A DNA stretch of 64,000 nucleotides from JAWKXU01 sp964468045 (GTDB lineage Bacteria > Pseudomonadota > Alphaproteobacteria > Sphingomonadales > Sphingomonadaceae), in the NCBI GenBank assembly GCA_964468045.1, contig CAYXTO010000006.1, positions 1 to 64,000 on the forward strand. Direction: 5' to 3'. Below, one piece after another: positions 42,295-51,346 of the stretch. The notes under the pieces were generated by a model. That model worked only from the letters and a program-made list of their open reading frames with translations. It was not told where the DNA came from and ran no database searches. Position 1 is the first letter of the stretch. Every line of letters starts with the position of its first letter. A program made the translations under genes and the position numbers.

Positions 42295-43166
42295 ACACCA
42301 GTTATGTGGTCCCGGAATGAGGTGGTGCAGATCTATTTTAAAGATTGCCGGGTTTTTAGTCCAGGCCTTGCAGACGACCTGATAAGGGCGTTCGCCATCG
42401 CAAGACTTTGAGGGGGTTGGCGAAGTTGTATGCGGTGACAAAGGCCGGGACGTGGTCTTGAGGCTTTCGAGGTCGTCGTAGTGGCAGGTCTTGACTGTGG
42501 CATCCTCGATAGTGCGGTCATCCGCTCGGCCTGGCCGTTGGTCCATGAATGGTAGGGCTTGGCCAGCCGATGCTAGATATTGTTTGCGATGCAGACACGG
42601 TCGAAGATGTGCGGACCGGGGAAGCGTCAGCTGGAGCCTTCCCGGTTCCTGGGAAAGTCGGCGAAGGCCATGCCCCCTTCGACTTCGCTCAGGACAGGAT
42701 TATCGGTGAGCACGGCGTGGATCTGGTAGGGGAAGACCTCCACCACGGCCTCAAGGAAGGCGGCGCCTTCCATCTTCTCTGTACATTCGTGGAGCTCGAC
42801 GTAGGCGAACTTCGAGACGCGATCGATGGCGAGGAACATCACCAGCCTGCCATCGGCGTGACGCAGTTCGCAGCTGTCGATGTGGACATGGCTGGTCTCA
42901 CAGGTCTTGAAGCGTTTGCGCTTCCGGCCGTTTCCTCGACCGGCAACCGAGAGATGCCGTGGCGCTGGAGGCAGCGGTACAAGGCGCTGCGACTGAGATG
43001 AGGCATGCTGTCCTTCAAGCAGCCGAGGACATCGTTCAGCGGCAGCAGCGTCTTCTGCCCGAACGCCACGACAATAACTTTCTCGGCCGGCCTCGGCACT
43101 GTGCTCTTCGCCGCCTTGTCCCATCGGCACATCGGCTGTCGTAATCCGTTTGCGCCACTGCATCAC
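42295..43166 (-). pseudogene. IS481-family transposase remnant (several frameshifts)
   Basis: Pieces of one DDE transposase lie in different frames. The order is ITTADVPMGQ; then LPLNDVLGCLKDSMPHLSRSALYRCLQRHGISRLP (N-terminal HTH, adjoining parts); then KRFKTCETSHVHIDSCELRH and FLAIDRVSKFAYVEL (first catalytic Asp region); then VLTDN; then MAFADFPRN; then IEDATVKTCHYDDLESLK; and finally CKAWTKNPAIFKIDLHHLIPGP. At least three frameshifts separate them, and a 27-base repeat is inserted between VLTDN and MAF. The element is dead. Confidence 0.85.
42672..42698. repeat. 27-bp REP-like unit inserted in the IS481 remnant
   Basis: The unit contains TTCGACTTCGCTCAGGACAGG, the core of the repeats at 22183-22287 and 58966-59054. 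It adds exactly nine codons (PVLSEVEGG on the minus strand) between VLTDN and MAFADFP of the transposase. Confidence 0.75.
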
Positions 43167-43492
43167 CGGCCGAACGGCGCGCCTTGCTGTGCATGCCGTC
43201 GATCGACGCCGTCACCCACGGATGCGCCCGGCCGCGAGCCGGTCAGCGCGTAGAAGATGTCTTCCCGCACGCCTGCCTTGCCGGCTCCAACGGTTGAGGC
43301 GATTGTAAACCGTCGTGTACGGGCCGTGCTTGGCCGGACAATCCCACCATCGCGCGCCCCTCTGAGAATATGCATGATATTTGGGATCACCTGGCGATCA
43401 TCAACCCGATACGCTCCGCGCCGGCGAGTGGGGAGGAGGGGTTCAATCGCCGCCCAACCCGCACCATCCAGCCAGGAAAGCCGCGTGCTCAT
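43163..43492 (-). pseudogene. IS5-family transposase fragment
   Basis: The N-terminal part reads LSWLDGAGWAAIEPLLPTRRRG then YRVDDRQVIPNIMHIL, which matches the DUF4096/IS5 transposase start (LxDxxWxxIEPxLP...RVDDRRVISGI). After about residue 50 the expected CP..YGPYTTVYNRW core is scrambled by frameshifts (RPSTARTRRFTIAS), and GVREDIFYALTG follows in frame. The 3' part is missing where it meets the IS481 remnant. Upstream TTGAATCAGCAACTC near 43518 may be part of its terminal repeat. Confidence 0.75.
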
Positions 43493-43920
43493 CCAGGGGC
43501 CCTCCCCAGCTCTCCTTGAATCAGCAACTCACCACTTCCGCCATTCCCAATTGAGTACCATCCTGGAAGCCTTCGAAGCGGATCAAGGATTTGCCCGGTC
43601 AATCGATCGTCCAATCGGCGCGGGAGATTCGGTAGCCCGTCTTCGCAAATTCTAGCCTTTTGAAAGCGATTGTGCGCTCATCACTGTCTTGACAGGCGAA
43701 TGCGGCGGTCACTGCCCATCAGTGACATCCTGTCCTGGTCGAATTGCGACAGCAGGATGTTCCGCCTGCGCTCCATATCTCATGCCGGTGTGACAGCGAG
43801 GCCCTCAACCATAGCCTGAAAAGGCGGATCGGTGCAGCAACCGGTGAATCTACTCCGAGCGAGCAAGCCGGCCATTCAGGCGGCTGTCGCGGATGCGCTC
43901 GTTTTCACTCATTGCACCAT
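43493..43920. other. About 430 bases without a recognised gene
   Basis: This stretch lies between the IS5 fragment and the terminator of the giant surface-protein gene. No conserved frame, tRNA or repeat was recognised apart from the possible IS5 end near 43518. Confidence 0.5.
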
Positions 43921-43922
43921 CG

Positions 43923-43949
43923 AAAAAGGGGCCGGATCGCTCCGGCCCC
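43923..43949 (-). terminator. Intrinsic terminator of the giant surface-protein gene
   Basis: On the minus strand, GGGGCCGGA, a 4-base loop and TCCGGCCCC (43928-43949) are followed by a run of five T (43923-43927), 30 bases after the stop codon. Confidence 0.85.
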
Positions 43950-43978
43950 TTTCCGAGTTTCTGCCTGATGGCGAGATC

Positions 43979-46900
43979 TTACATGCCCGAACCCGGACCG
44001 TAGGTGATCTCGACCCGGCGGTTCTGCAGTTCGCGCACGCCGTCGGCGGTCGGAACCCGCGGGTTGGCCTCACCGAAAGCCTCGCTGGTGATCCGGTCAC
44101 CCGGAATGCCGCGAGCGGTCAGGTAATCGCGAACCGACGAGTTGCGCCGCGTCGAGAGACCGAGGTTGTACTGCGTGGAACCCGAGCGGTCGGTATAGCC
44201 GGCCAGCATGATCGGAACCACATCGCAATTGCCATAGGCGGTCACCGCGCTGTCGAGGATGGTCGCGGCTTCCGGCGTGATGTCGGAACGATCCCAGTCG
44301 AAGAACACGATGTACGGACCCTTGTTGCACGCAACCTCGGGAGCCGGCGGCGGCGGCGGGGGAGGCGGCGGCGGCGGGGGCGGCGGCGGAGCGGCTACCG
44401 GAGCAGCAGAACCACCGAAGCCGATCACGACACCGGCCTTCAGGCCGAGCACGTCACCATCACCACCCGTCGAGTAGCTACCGCGGACAAAGGCGCCGGA
44501 GTTGGTGCCGATATCAGCGAAGAGACCCAGCGTACCGGTGAAGAAGCCATCCGGATCAACACCCTGGAGGCGGAAGACCTCGTCCGGGTTGCCGAGATAA
44601 GCCACGTCACGATCGGTCTGATAGTCACCGAAGCTGTAGGACAGCGTGGCTTCCGGACGGAGCCTCGTGCCACCAGCATCGAAGCCAGTGCCGAACTTCA
44701 CACCGAGCGTCGGAGTGAAGAGCGTCTTGCTGAACTTATCGACGATCAGGCTGACGGAACCGGCGCCCTCTTCAGTGAACCCGTCGAACTTCACATGACG
44801 GAATTCCACCTGGCCATACGGAGCGATGAAGGAGTTTTCGCCCATCGGGATTGCGTATTCGACGCGGAGGTCGCCACGCAGTTCCTTGCTGTCGAATTCC
44901 GCCGTCGTGCTGCGAGCCAGCGTCGGCAACGCACGTTCCGCATCCCACTTGGTCCAGCCATGGACCAGGTCGGCAGCGACCGTGAGCGGACCGAAGGCCT
45001 GGCGGGCATAGAGACCCACCATCCAGGTATTGCCGTCGGCGCTGACCGGCTGCTTGTCGGAGCTGGCATCGATATGACCGTAGCCGAAGCCAAGGCCGAT
45101 CTCACCATTTCCGGTAGCGACACCGAAGCCGACCGAACCACCGTAGTTGTCCGCATCGAGGTCGACCGCACCGCTCTTGCCATCGGCATAGTCGCCATCG
45201 AGACGGTAGAAGTCACCCGAGGGCTGCAGCCAGAAGTTGAAGCCGGTGGCGCCTTCCGGAATGCGGCGGTTGCTCACCACATCCACGAACGGATCGGTCG
45301 TACGGATCGCGGAGAGCGAGCCGTAGAAGTTGCCCGAAGCCAGTTCGTTCAGAGCCTGCGAGACCTGGGCCCGTGTCAGCACCGAGTCGAACCCGGCGAT
45401 GATGGTCGCCATATCCTGGATCAGACCGAACTGCTCGACGCTGCTGTACGGACCGTCGTTGCTCAGGAGATTGACCACATAGGGCACCGAGTTGGTCAGC
45501 GCGGCACCGGCAGCGATCGCGTTCTCATTGAGACCCACGGTCTCAAAGCCAGCACGATCCGCACCGATGAACACGATCGTACGATCGCCTTCTTCACGCT
45601 GCCCCAGGCCGAAGGACACGAAGTTGTTGTTCGCGCCTTCAACATCCGCACCGAGGGTCACGTCACCCGAGACGCTGAAGATGTCCTGGGTTGCACCATC
45701 CAGATAGATGCCGCCGCCCGGGCCAACCAGCTCCACCGTACCGTCGAGCGACAGATCGCCGTCGAGGGTCACGAAGCTCGTCTGGAAGGCATAGGCGTCT
45801 TCACCGAAGAGATTGCCAAGCGCATTCTCAGGGGTGGTGAAGTAGCCAAGGGACACCTGCCCACCGCCAACACCGAGCGGCTCGTTGGTGGTGTAGCCCG
45901 TGCCGACGGTCGGGTTGTAGTACCGCATCAGAGACGGGATCTGACCAACCACCAGAGTTCCGGTTTCGGACTGGGTGAAATCACCCAGCTGGTAGATGTT
46001 CAGGCCAGCGATCGCATCGAGACCCTGGTTGACCACATTGCTCGCGAAGAGATCATCGGGAGCGGTTACGCGGCGACCCAGAACCAAGGTAGCGTCGTTC
46101 TCGAGGTTACCACGGATACCGAAGACCGAATCTTCCCCGCCGCTAACCGCCAACTGAATCTCACCTTCGCGGATCCCAAAGGTTCCGACGTCGACGGTGT
46201 AATCAGCGAACTCGTTGGTAAGCGACGCAGGCTGATACGCAGAGCCGTAGATGTAGAAGGTTCCGGCACCGGTCTTGGTGAGGTTGTCCACACCGATAAC
46301 GCGAGCCGAGTTCTCATAGGCATAGAGACTCTCGTAGTAGGCAACCTGCGGATCAGCGGAAGCGAAATCTTCCCAGAGCGGATTGTCGACGTCTTCACCG
46401 AAGAAGTCGTAACCGTAAGTTTCGCCACCAGTCAGCCCCAGGTAACCACCACCAATCAGGTTGACGTCGGTCTGGGTGAAGCGTTCACCGGTCTCTTCAT
46501 CGAACTCGCCGGAGATCGTGCCAGTGGTGATCGAACCGTTGTTCAGGTTGATCGTGGCATCGATCGTGCTGGTCTGCACGGTAGGATCGATTTCACCGAA
46601 GGCGCCCGCAACTGAGATCCCACCGCCCAGCAGAGAGTTCTGATTGAGCGTATAAGTCTGCAGGAACGGCTCGTGCTCGGTGGTAACAGTTTCCTCGCCA
46701 AGCTGGATGAACGTATCGATCGTGGTGGTTTCGTAGTTATCCAGATAGGCGCCGAGGTAAGCACCGCCCCGAACCGCACCATTGTTCACGATGGTGCCGT
46801 TTTCGGCCTGAGCCTCGACATAGCCGGTGACGAGACCGTTGTTGGTCAACACCGCAGTGCCGCCCACCGGAGTATAGTTGACCACGGTGGTGACAACTTC

Positions 46901-49900
46901 GGTGGTATCGCCATCATTCACGACGGTGGTCGTGCCGGCTTCATTAACGGCCAGCGAGCTGACCAGCGCGCTACCATAGATCGCACCATTGTTGGTGAGG
47001 GTGGCAGTCGTGTCAGTGATGCTTTCGACCTCAACGAAAACACCGTTGCCGCTGTGATCCAAGCCGCCATCGTAGCCGATGACGCCATCGTTGATCAGAG
47101 TGGCCGGACCCCCGGTAGCCGTATAGCTCCAGTTGTATGTGGAGGATCCGGCAACCGGATCGCCCGTATAGTCGTCGCTGAAGTTCCAGTACAGACTGCC
47201 GACGTAGACCTCGCCTTCTCCTTCACCATAGCCGTATTGTTGCACAACCTTGCTGCCGGCAGCAATGGTCGCGCTGGCACTGGTGACACCGGAGACATAG
47301 ATGTCGCCGAAGTTGACCGGTGTCGCATCATCCGCGGCATCGATCACCAGATTGGCGCTGCCGCCAGTCCAGGTGCTATCCTCGCCATAGGTTTCGTTCA
47401 GAAGCGTTCCGGAATAGCCCACGGAAGTGGTCCCGATGGATACGGAAGCATCGTCATAATTGTATTCGTAGAAGCTGCTCAGATCTTCTCCGGACGATTC
47501 CACAGAGATGTCGCCACGAACTTGACCAGTCACTGTAGCAGCAGCCGTTCCGCCATTGCTTACGAGATGCAGACCATCTTCGCCGCCGCCGCCCCATTGT
47601 ACCGAGCCATAGTCCTGCGCACCATCGAGACCATTGCCGATAACCCCGTTGACGACCGCCGTCACATTCCCGCTTACGTCGGAAGACGAGCTTTCACCGC
47701 TGCGCGTAAGGGTTGTATTGCCTGCTCCGTCATCGGTGAAAGTGCCGGTCTCGGAACTCTCAGATTCAAAACCGCTGGTGGAGTAGAGGAATACCCCGCC
47801 ACCGACTTCACCCTCACCGGTCAAAGAGAAGGTGGTGCCGCCGGCGCCGGAATAGGCGTTGATGTCGCCACCGACATCGCCATTGCCGATCTGGATATCG
47901 GCAGAGCTTTCCGAACCGTTGGAGGTGTCGGCGCTTTCCCAAGCCACTTCATGCGACACAAGAGCGCCATCGGTATCGTAGGTTGAGGTGTCGGTCACAT
48001 CCAACATGTACGCCGAAGCCGCAGTACCGGTGCCCGCGTAGACGTAGACATCGTCCGCAATCACACCGCCATTGCCGACCAGCAACTGCGCGTCGCCAGT
48101 CGCCGTCAGGCTGACCCCTTCCGGAGCATCCTCACCCAAGTGGGTGCCAATGGAACCGCCATTGACCGCAAGGGTGCTGTCGGCGAGCGTTGTGGAGTAT
48201 TCCGAGCTGTAGGACTGGGTATAATCAACCGAGAGGATGCTGTCGTCCGCCTCCCACGTGGTGGTCCGCGAAGAGGTGAAATCTTCACCCCAGCTGAAGC
48301 CTCCGGCGTTACCCGTGAAGCTCCCGAGGACCAGGCCAGTCACTTCCGCAGAGGAGTTACCTTCCGCATCTTGCAGGATATCCCCGTAATCGGAGTTCTG
48401 CGGAGCGAACTGCACCGAACCAACGCTACCGGAATAAATGCCGGTGATATCGCCACCCGTGGTGGTGAAACTGTTGCTGAAGGCATTTGTCTGAACCAGC
48501 AGCTGGGTATCGGTATCACCGGTGTCGAGTGTGAAATCTTCGCCGGACGATGAGGTCGAAGTGTAATCTTCGCCATTGGTGTAAGACTTGATGAAGCCCG
48601 TCACCGCCCCAGGATTGTTGACCGCGATGTTCCCGGTCGCCTCCAATGTGACATCGCCAACGATGAGGGCGCTGCCCGTATCGTTATCAAAATCGACGTC
48701 AGCAGCAATCGATGAGCTGGAAAACGTGCTCTGCCCGTCGCTCGTCCATTCGGTAGTATCCAGACCAACGAAGGTGGCGTTGTAAGCAAACTCCGAAGCA
48801 TAGGAGCCATCTTCGCCGCCCGCCGAAGCAGTGATGTTACCATTTATGCGACCGGTATTGAGAACGGTCGCGCCGGCATCGCCATGCAACACGATCGAAA
48901 CATGGCTGTCGTCGGTTTCACCGATCAGGCCGCTGTTGTCGAAGGACACCGCGCCACCAACGGAGGTAAAGTCCTCCCCGACAGCGCCACTATAGTCCTC
49001 ACCAGTAGCACTGTAGGACGAAGCCACCGAATAGTTGAACGAATAATCAGTGCCAGAAGCATCGCCGGAGATGTCACCTGCGATATAGCCCTGATTGTCG
49101 ACAATCACATCACCGTTGGCATCGAGTTCGATGTCCCCGAAGATCTGACCATCGGCCTCGTTCAGGATCGAAGCATCGGCGGCAATATTCGTCACCGTTA
49201 CCGAACTATCTTCACCCCAAGAACCCCCAACAACCGTCGGGCCTGTGGTATCCGTAACAACGGTCTCGGTCCATGAACCATCTTCACCAACCGTGCCACC
49301 GCCAGCGCGAATGGCGATGTCCGCATCGCCATTGTCCAGATCACCATAGATGTCGCCGGAGTTGATGACACTTGCACCAGACGCACCATAAAGCTCGACC
49401 AGCACCTCGTTGTCCCCATCACCGATCGCGCCGGTGTTTTCGAGGACCGCTTCACCGCCATGGACGGTGTTGGTGGAGGTGTAATCCTCACCCCAAGTCT
49501 CGGTCTGGGTCGCACCCACGGTAGCGATGCTGTAGTCTTCACCCCGGTTATAGGAATAATCCTCGCCGGAGGCATCGAGATTGATACCGCCAACGATCGA
49601 ACCATCATTGGTCAGCGTAACATCGTTCGATGCATCGATTTCGATATCGCCGAAGATCTGGCCATCAGCGGTGTTGTTCAGCGTAGCATCAGCCGCAATG
49701 GCGGTTTGGTCTTCACCATATTCATAATGCCAGGAGTACGAGTCAGGCGAAACGAGCGTGCCTGAATCGTCCACGGTAGTTTGCGTATAGGACCAATTGG
49801 ATCCGTTGATGTAACCTTCGCCATCAGCCTCGATGTTGCCATAGATCGTGCCGGAGTTCTCAATCACTGCACCGCCATGACCATCAACTTCGATGGTGAC

Positions 49901-51118
49901 GGAATTATCTTCCTCACCGATCGTGCCGGTGTTGATCAGCGTCGCAATGCCACCGACATCGGTGGTAGTGTCGGCGAAGTCCTCACCCCAGGTGCTGGTG
50001 GTTACAGTCCCGGAAACGGTCTGGCTGGCATCCTCACCATAGGTCCATTCATAATCGCTAGCCTCGGCTGAAACATTGACATTGCCAGCGATCAGGCCGT
50101 CATTCTCCAAGGAGGCATTGCCATCGGCTTCGGCCGCTGCATCACCCCAAACCGTACCAGTTTCCGAAACGGTGACCGACGCATCGCCCCCGACAGCAGT
50201 GCGAGAACCGGCCTCATCATAAGTGTACTCAGCAGGGGACTGATCGTCTTCCGTCGATTCGAAGGCGTAATCCTCGCCATGCGAAATCGCGGCTACATCG
50301 TGAGCTTCGTTGTCGTCGCCCACCGAGCCATCGATCGTCACCGTCGCGCCAGCAAGGCCGCTCGCGGTAACATCACCAACCGTCGCCTCTTCCTCGACAG
50401 TCACGGTCGCCGTACCGCCGGTGGCCGTGCCGGATTCGGAATAGGTCGTTACAAAACCAACCGTGATCGGGCCGGTGCTGGTCGAGGTGCCGCCGTTGGT
50501 CAGAGCCTCGACTTCCGCCCAGGCGCCATCAACGCCCGAGTCACCCGATGTCGTGACGGTAGCATCGCCGGTGTTGGACTCAGCAACGATGCCCCCATTG
50601 ACCGAACCGGTGTTGGCGATGGTCACCGCACCTTCGGTATTTCCATTGCCGAGCGTGAGCTGGCCAGTGATCAGGCCGCTGTTGGTAGCGGTGATTGCGC
50701 CCGTGATGTTCGAAACCGTGAAGTTACCGAAAATCTGACCGCTGTTAGCGAAGCTGAAGGTGTTACCAACGGTGTCGTCGACAGCAACGTAGCTGACATC
50801 CACGCCAGTCACCGCAGTGCCGATATCGCCAGAGTTGGTGAAAGCGTATGCGAGATTCAGGTCGCTATCGGGGTTAAGGTCGAGAGTGGTCGAACCACCG
50901 GTCAATATCGACGCGGCCTGATTGATGAACGTTGCAGCCGAGTCGGGACCGCCAGAAATCGAGGACAGCTCGGTCTCGGCGTTAGTGACAGTGTCGCCCG
51001 GAGCGGCGCAAGTCACTGTGCTCCCAACGGTGGAGCAAGCAGCCTGCGCCGATTGCGCAAAGCTGACCGCCACCGCCGCACTTGCAACGCCAAGTGTCAG
51101 GGTTGTTTTCAATCGCAT
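43979..51118 (-). CDS. Giant autotransporter-like surface protein with C-terminal OmpA domain
   Basis: This 2379-residue outer-membrane protein starts MRLKTTLTLGVASAAVAVSF, a signal peptide ending AQA at about residue 26. The passenger (about 27-1950) is made of N-x-G-x-I-x-G beta-helix-like units and about twenty GED motifs, often GEDYT/GEDFT. A beta-barrel (about 1955-2237, FWLQPSGDFYRL to VIGFGG) resembles type Va autotransporters. It is followed by a linker with 15 consecutive prolines (about 2241-2260) and an OmpA peptidoglycan-binding domain (IVFFDWDRSDITPEA, LAGYTDRSGSTQYN, LQNRRVEITYG). ATG 51118 has GGGGG eight bases upstream. An adhesin or S-layer-like role is inference. Confidence 0.88.
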   Translation of the reverse strand: MRLKTTLTLGVASAAVAVSFAQSAQAACSTVGSTVTCAAPGDTVTNAETELSSISGGPDSAATFINQAASILTGGSTTLDLNPDSDLNLAYAFTNSGDIGTAVTGVDVSYVAVDDTVGNTFSFANSGQIFGNFTVSNITGAITATNSGLITGQLTLGNGNTEGAVTIANTGSVNGGIVAESNTGDATVTTSGDSGVDGAWAEVEALTNGGTSTSTGPITVGFVTTYSESGTATGGTATVTVEEEATVGDVTASGLAGATVTIDGSVGDDNEAHDVAAISHGEDYAFESTEDDQSPAEYTYDEAGSRTAVGGDASVTVSETGTVWGDAAAEADGNASLENDGLIAGNVNVSAEASDYEWTYGEDASQTVSGTVTTSTWGEDFADTTTDVGGIATLINTGTIGEEDNSVTIEVDGHGGAVIENSGTIYGNIEADGEGYINGSNWSYTQTTVDDSGTLVSPDSYSWHYEYGEDQTAIAADATLNNTADGQIFGDIEIDASNDVTLTNDGSIVGGINLDASGEDYSYNRGEDYSIATVGATQTETWGEDYTSTNTVHGGEAVLENTGAIGDGDNEVLVELYGASGASVINSGDIYGDLDNGDADIAIRAGGGTVGEDGSWTETVVTDTTGPTVVGGSWGEDSSVTVTNIAADASILNEADGQIFGDIELDANGDVIVDNQGYIAGDISGDASGTDYSFNYSVASSYSATGEDYSGAVGEDFTSVGGAVSFDNSGLIGETDDSHVSIVLHGDAGATVLNTGRINGNITASAGGEDGSYASEFAYNATFVGLDTTEWTSDGQSTFSSSSIAADVDFDNDTGSALIVGDVTLEATGNIAVNNPGAVTGFIKSYTNGEDYTSTSSSGEDFTLDTGDTDTQLLVQTNAFSNSFTTTGGDITGIYSGSVGSVQFAPQNSDYGDILQDAEGNSSAEVTGLVLGSFTGNAGGFSWGEDFTSSRTTTWEADDSILSVDYTQSYSSEYSTTLADSTLAVNGGSIGTHLGEDAPEGVSLTATGDAQLLVGNGGVIADDVYVYAGTGTAASAYMLDVTDTSTYDTDGALVSHEVAWESADTSNGSESSADIQIGNGDVGGDINAYSGAGGTTFSLTGEGEVGGGVFLYSTSGFESESSETGTFTDDGAGNTTLTRSGESSSSDVSGNVTAVVNGVIGNGLDGAQDYGSVQWGGGGEDGLHLVSNGGTAAATVTGQVRGDISVESSGEDLSSFYEYNYDDASVSIGTTSVGYSGTLLNETYGEDSTWTGGSANLVIDAADDATPVNFGDIYVSGVTSASATIAAGSKVVQQYGYGEGEGEVYVGSLYWNFSDDYTGDPVAGSSTYNWSYTATGGPATLINDGVIGYDGGLDHSGNGVFVEVESITDTTATLTNNGAIYGSALVSSLAVNEAGTTTVVNDGDTTEVVTTVVNYTPVGGTAVLTNNGLVTGYVEAQAENGTIVNNGAVRGGAYLGAYLDNYETTTIDTFIQLGEETVTTEHEPFLQTYTLNQNSLLGGGISVAGAFGEIDPTVQTSTIDATINLNNGSITTGTISGEFDEETGERFTQTDVNLIGGGYLGLTGGETYGYDFFGEDVDNPLWEDFASADPQVAYYESLYAYENSARVIGVDNLTKTGAGTFYIYGSAYQPASLTNEFADYTVDVGTFGIREGEIQLAVSGGEDSVFGIRGNLENDATLVLGRRVTAPDDLFASNVVNQGLDAIAGLNIYQLGDFTQSETGTLVVGQIPSLMRYYNPTVGTGYTTNEPLGVGGGQVSLGYFTTPENALGNLFGEDAYAFQTSFVTLDGDLSLDGTVELVGPGGGIYLDGATQDIFSVSGDVTLGADVEGANNNFVSFGLGQREEGDRTIVFIGADRAGFETVGLNENAIAAGAALTNSVPYVVNLLSNDGPYSSVEQFGLIQDMATIIAGFDSVLTRAQVSQALNELASGNFYGSLSAIRTTDPFVDVVSNRRIPEGATGFNFWLQPSGDFYRLDGDYADGKSGAVDLDADNYGGSVGFGVATGNGEIGLGFGYGHIDASSDKQPVSADGNTWMVGLYARQAFGPLTVAADLVHGWTKWDAERALPTLARSTTAEFDSKELRGDLRVEYAIPMGENSFIAPYGQVEFRHVKFDGFTEEGAGSVSLIVDKFSKTLFTPTLGVKFGTGFDAGGTRLRPEATLSYSFGDYQTDRDVAYLGNPDEVFRLQGVDPDGFFTGTLGLFADIGTNSGAFVRGSYSTGGDGDVLGLKAGVVIGFGGSAAPVAAPPPPPPPPPPPPPPPAPEVACNKGPYIVFFDWDRSDITPEAATILDSAVTAYGNCDVVPIMLAGYTDRSGSTQYNLGLSTRRNSSVRDYLTARGIPGDRITSEAFGEANPRVPTADGVRELQNRRVEITYGPGSGM
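48600..50120 (-). repeat. About 171-residue (513-bp) internal repeats in the passenger
   Basis: The clearest copies align as ADATLNNTADGQIFGDI / ADASILNEADGQIFGDI, 513 bases apart (about 49655-49705 and 49142-49193). Each is followed by a TNDGSIVGGI / VDNQGYIAGDI unit, a GEDY segment and an N-(S/T)-G-x-I unit. More divergent copies flank them (LENDGLIAGNV before and DNDTGSALIVGDV after). The repeats are clear in protein and partly in DNA. Confidence 0.7.
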
Positions 51119-51277
51119 GTAGGTAACCCCCATAAATGCCGGCGCGGCCGGCAGGTGTTCTGAATACTGGCACCGACGACGCACTTCGCCCGTCGTCAAG
51201 CGCTCGTTCCCTACTTGCCATAGCGTGAGGGTTGCGTGATAAAAGCGTCGCGCTGGCGTGAAAAAAGCCCGCAAAGA

Positions 51278-51306
51278 TTGCACTTGGTTAAATTCTCCCC
51301 TGTTAC
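51278..51306 (+). promoter_or_regulatory. Possible promoter of the TPR regulator
   Basis: TTGCAC (51278-51283), 17 bases and TGTTAC (51301-51306) lie 41 bases before the ATG of the regulator, in the 228-base divergent gap with the giant surface-protein gene. Confidence 0.35.
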
Positions 51307-51346
51307 GCGTGGGGCGTGCAGGGGCCTAGATTCTAGGGAAATTTTC

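Noticed and set aside
41720..43978. tRNA or other structural RNA genes in the gene-poor region
   Set aside because: No cloverleaf with TTC-A/C T-arm and CCA end, and no rRNA or tmRNA sequence, was found by reading either strand.
43832..46615. 927-residue plus-strand frame over the 3' half of the giant surface-protein gene
   Set aside because: It is the complement of the barrel, linker and OmpA coding region, which have unmistakable domains. The antisense product has no recognisable fold.
48600..50120. Possible CRISPR-like array because of regularly spaced repeats
   Set aside because: The repeats are degenerate, 513 bp apart and lie within one open frame. They encode protein modules, and there are no spacers or cas genes.
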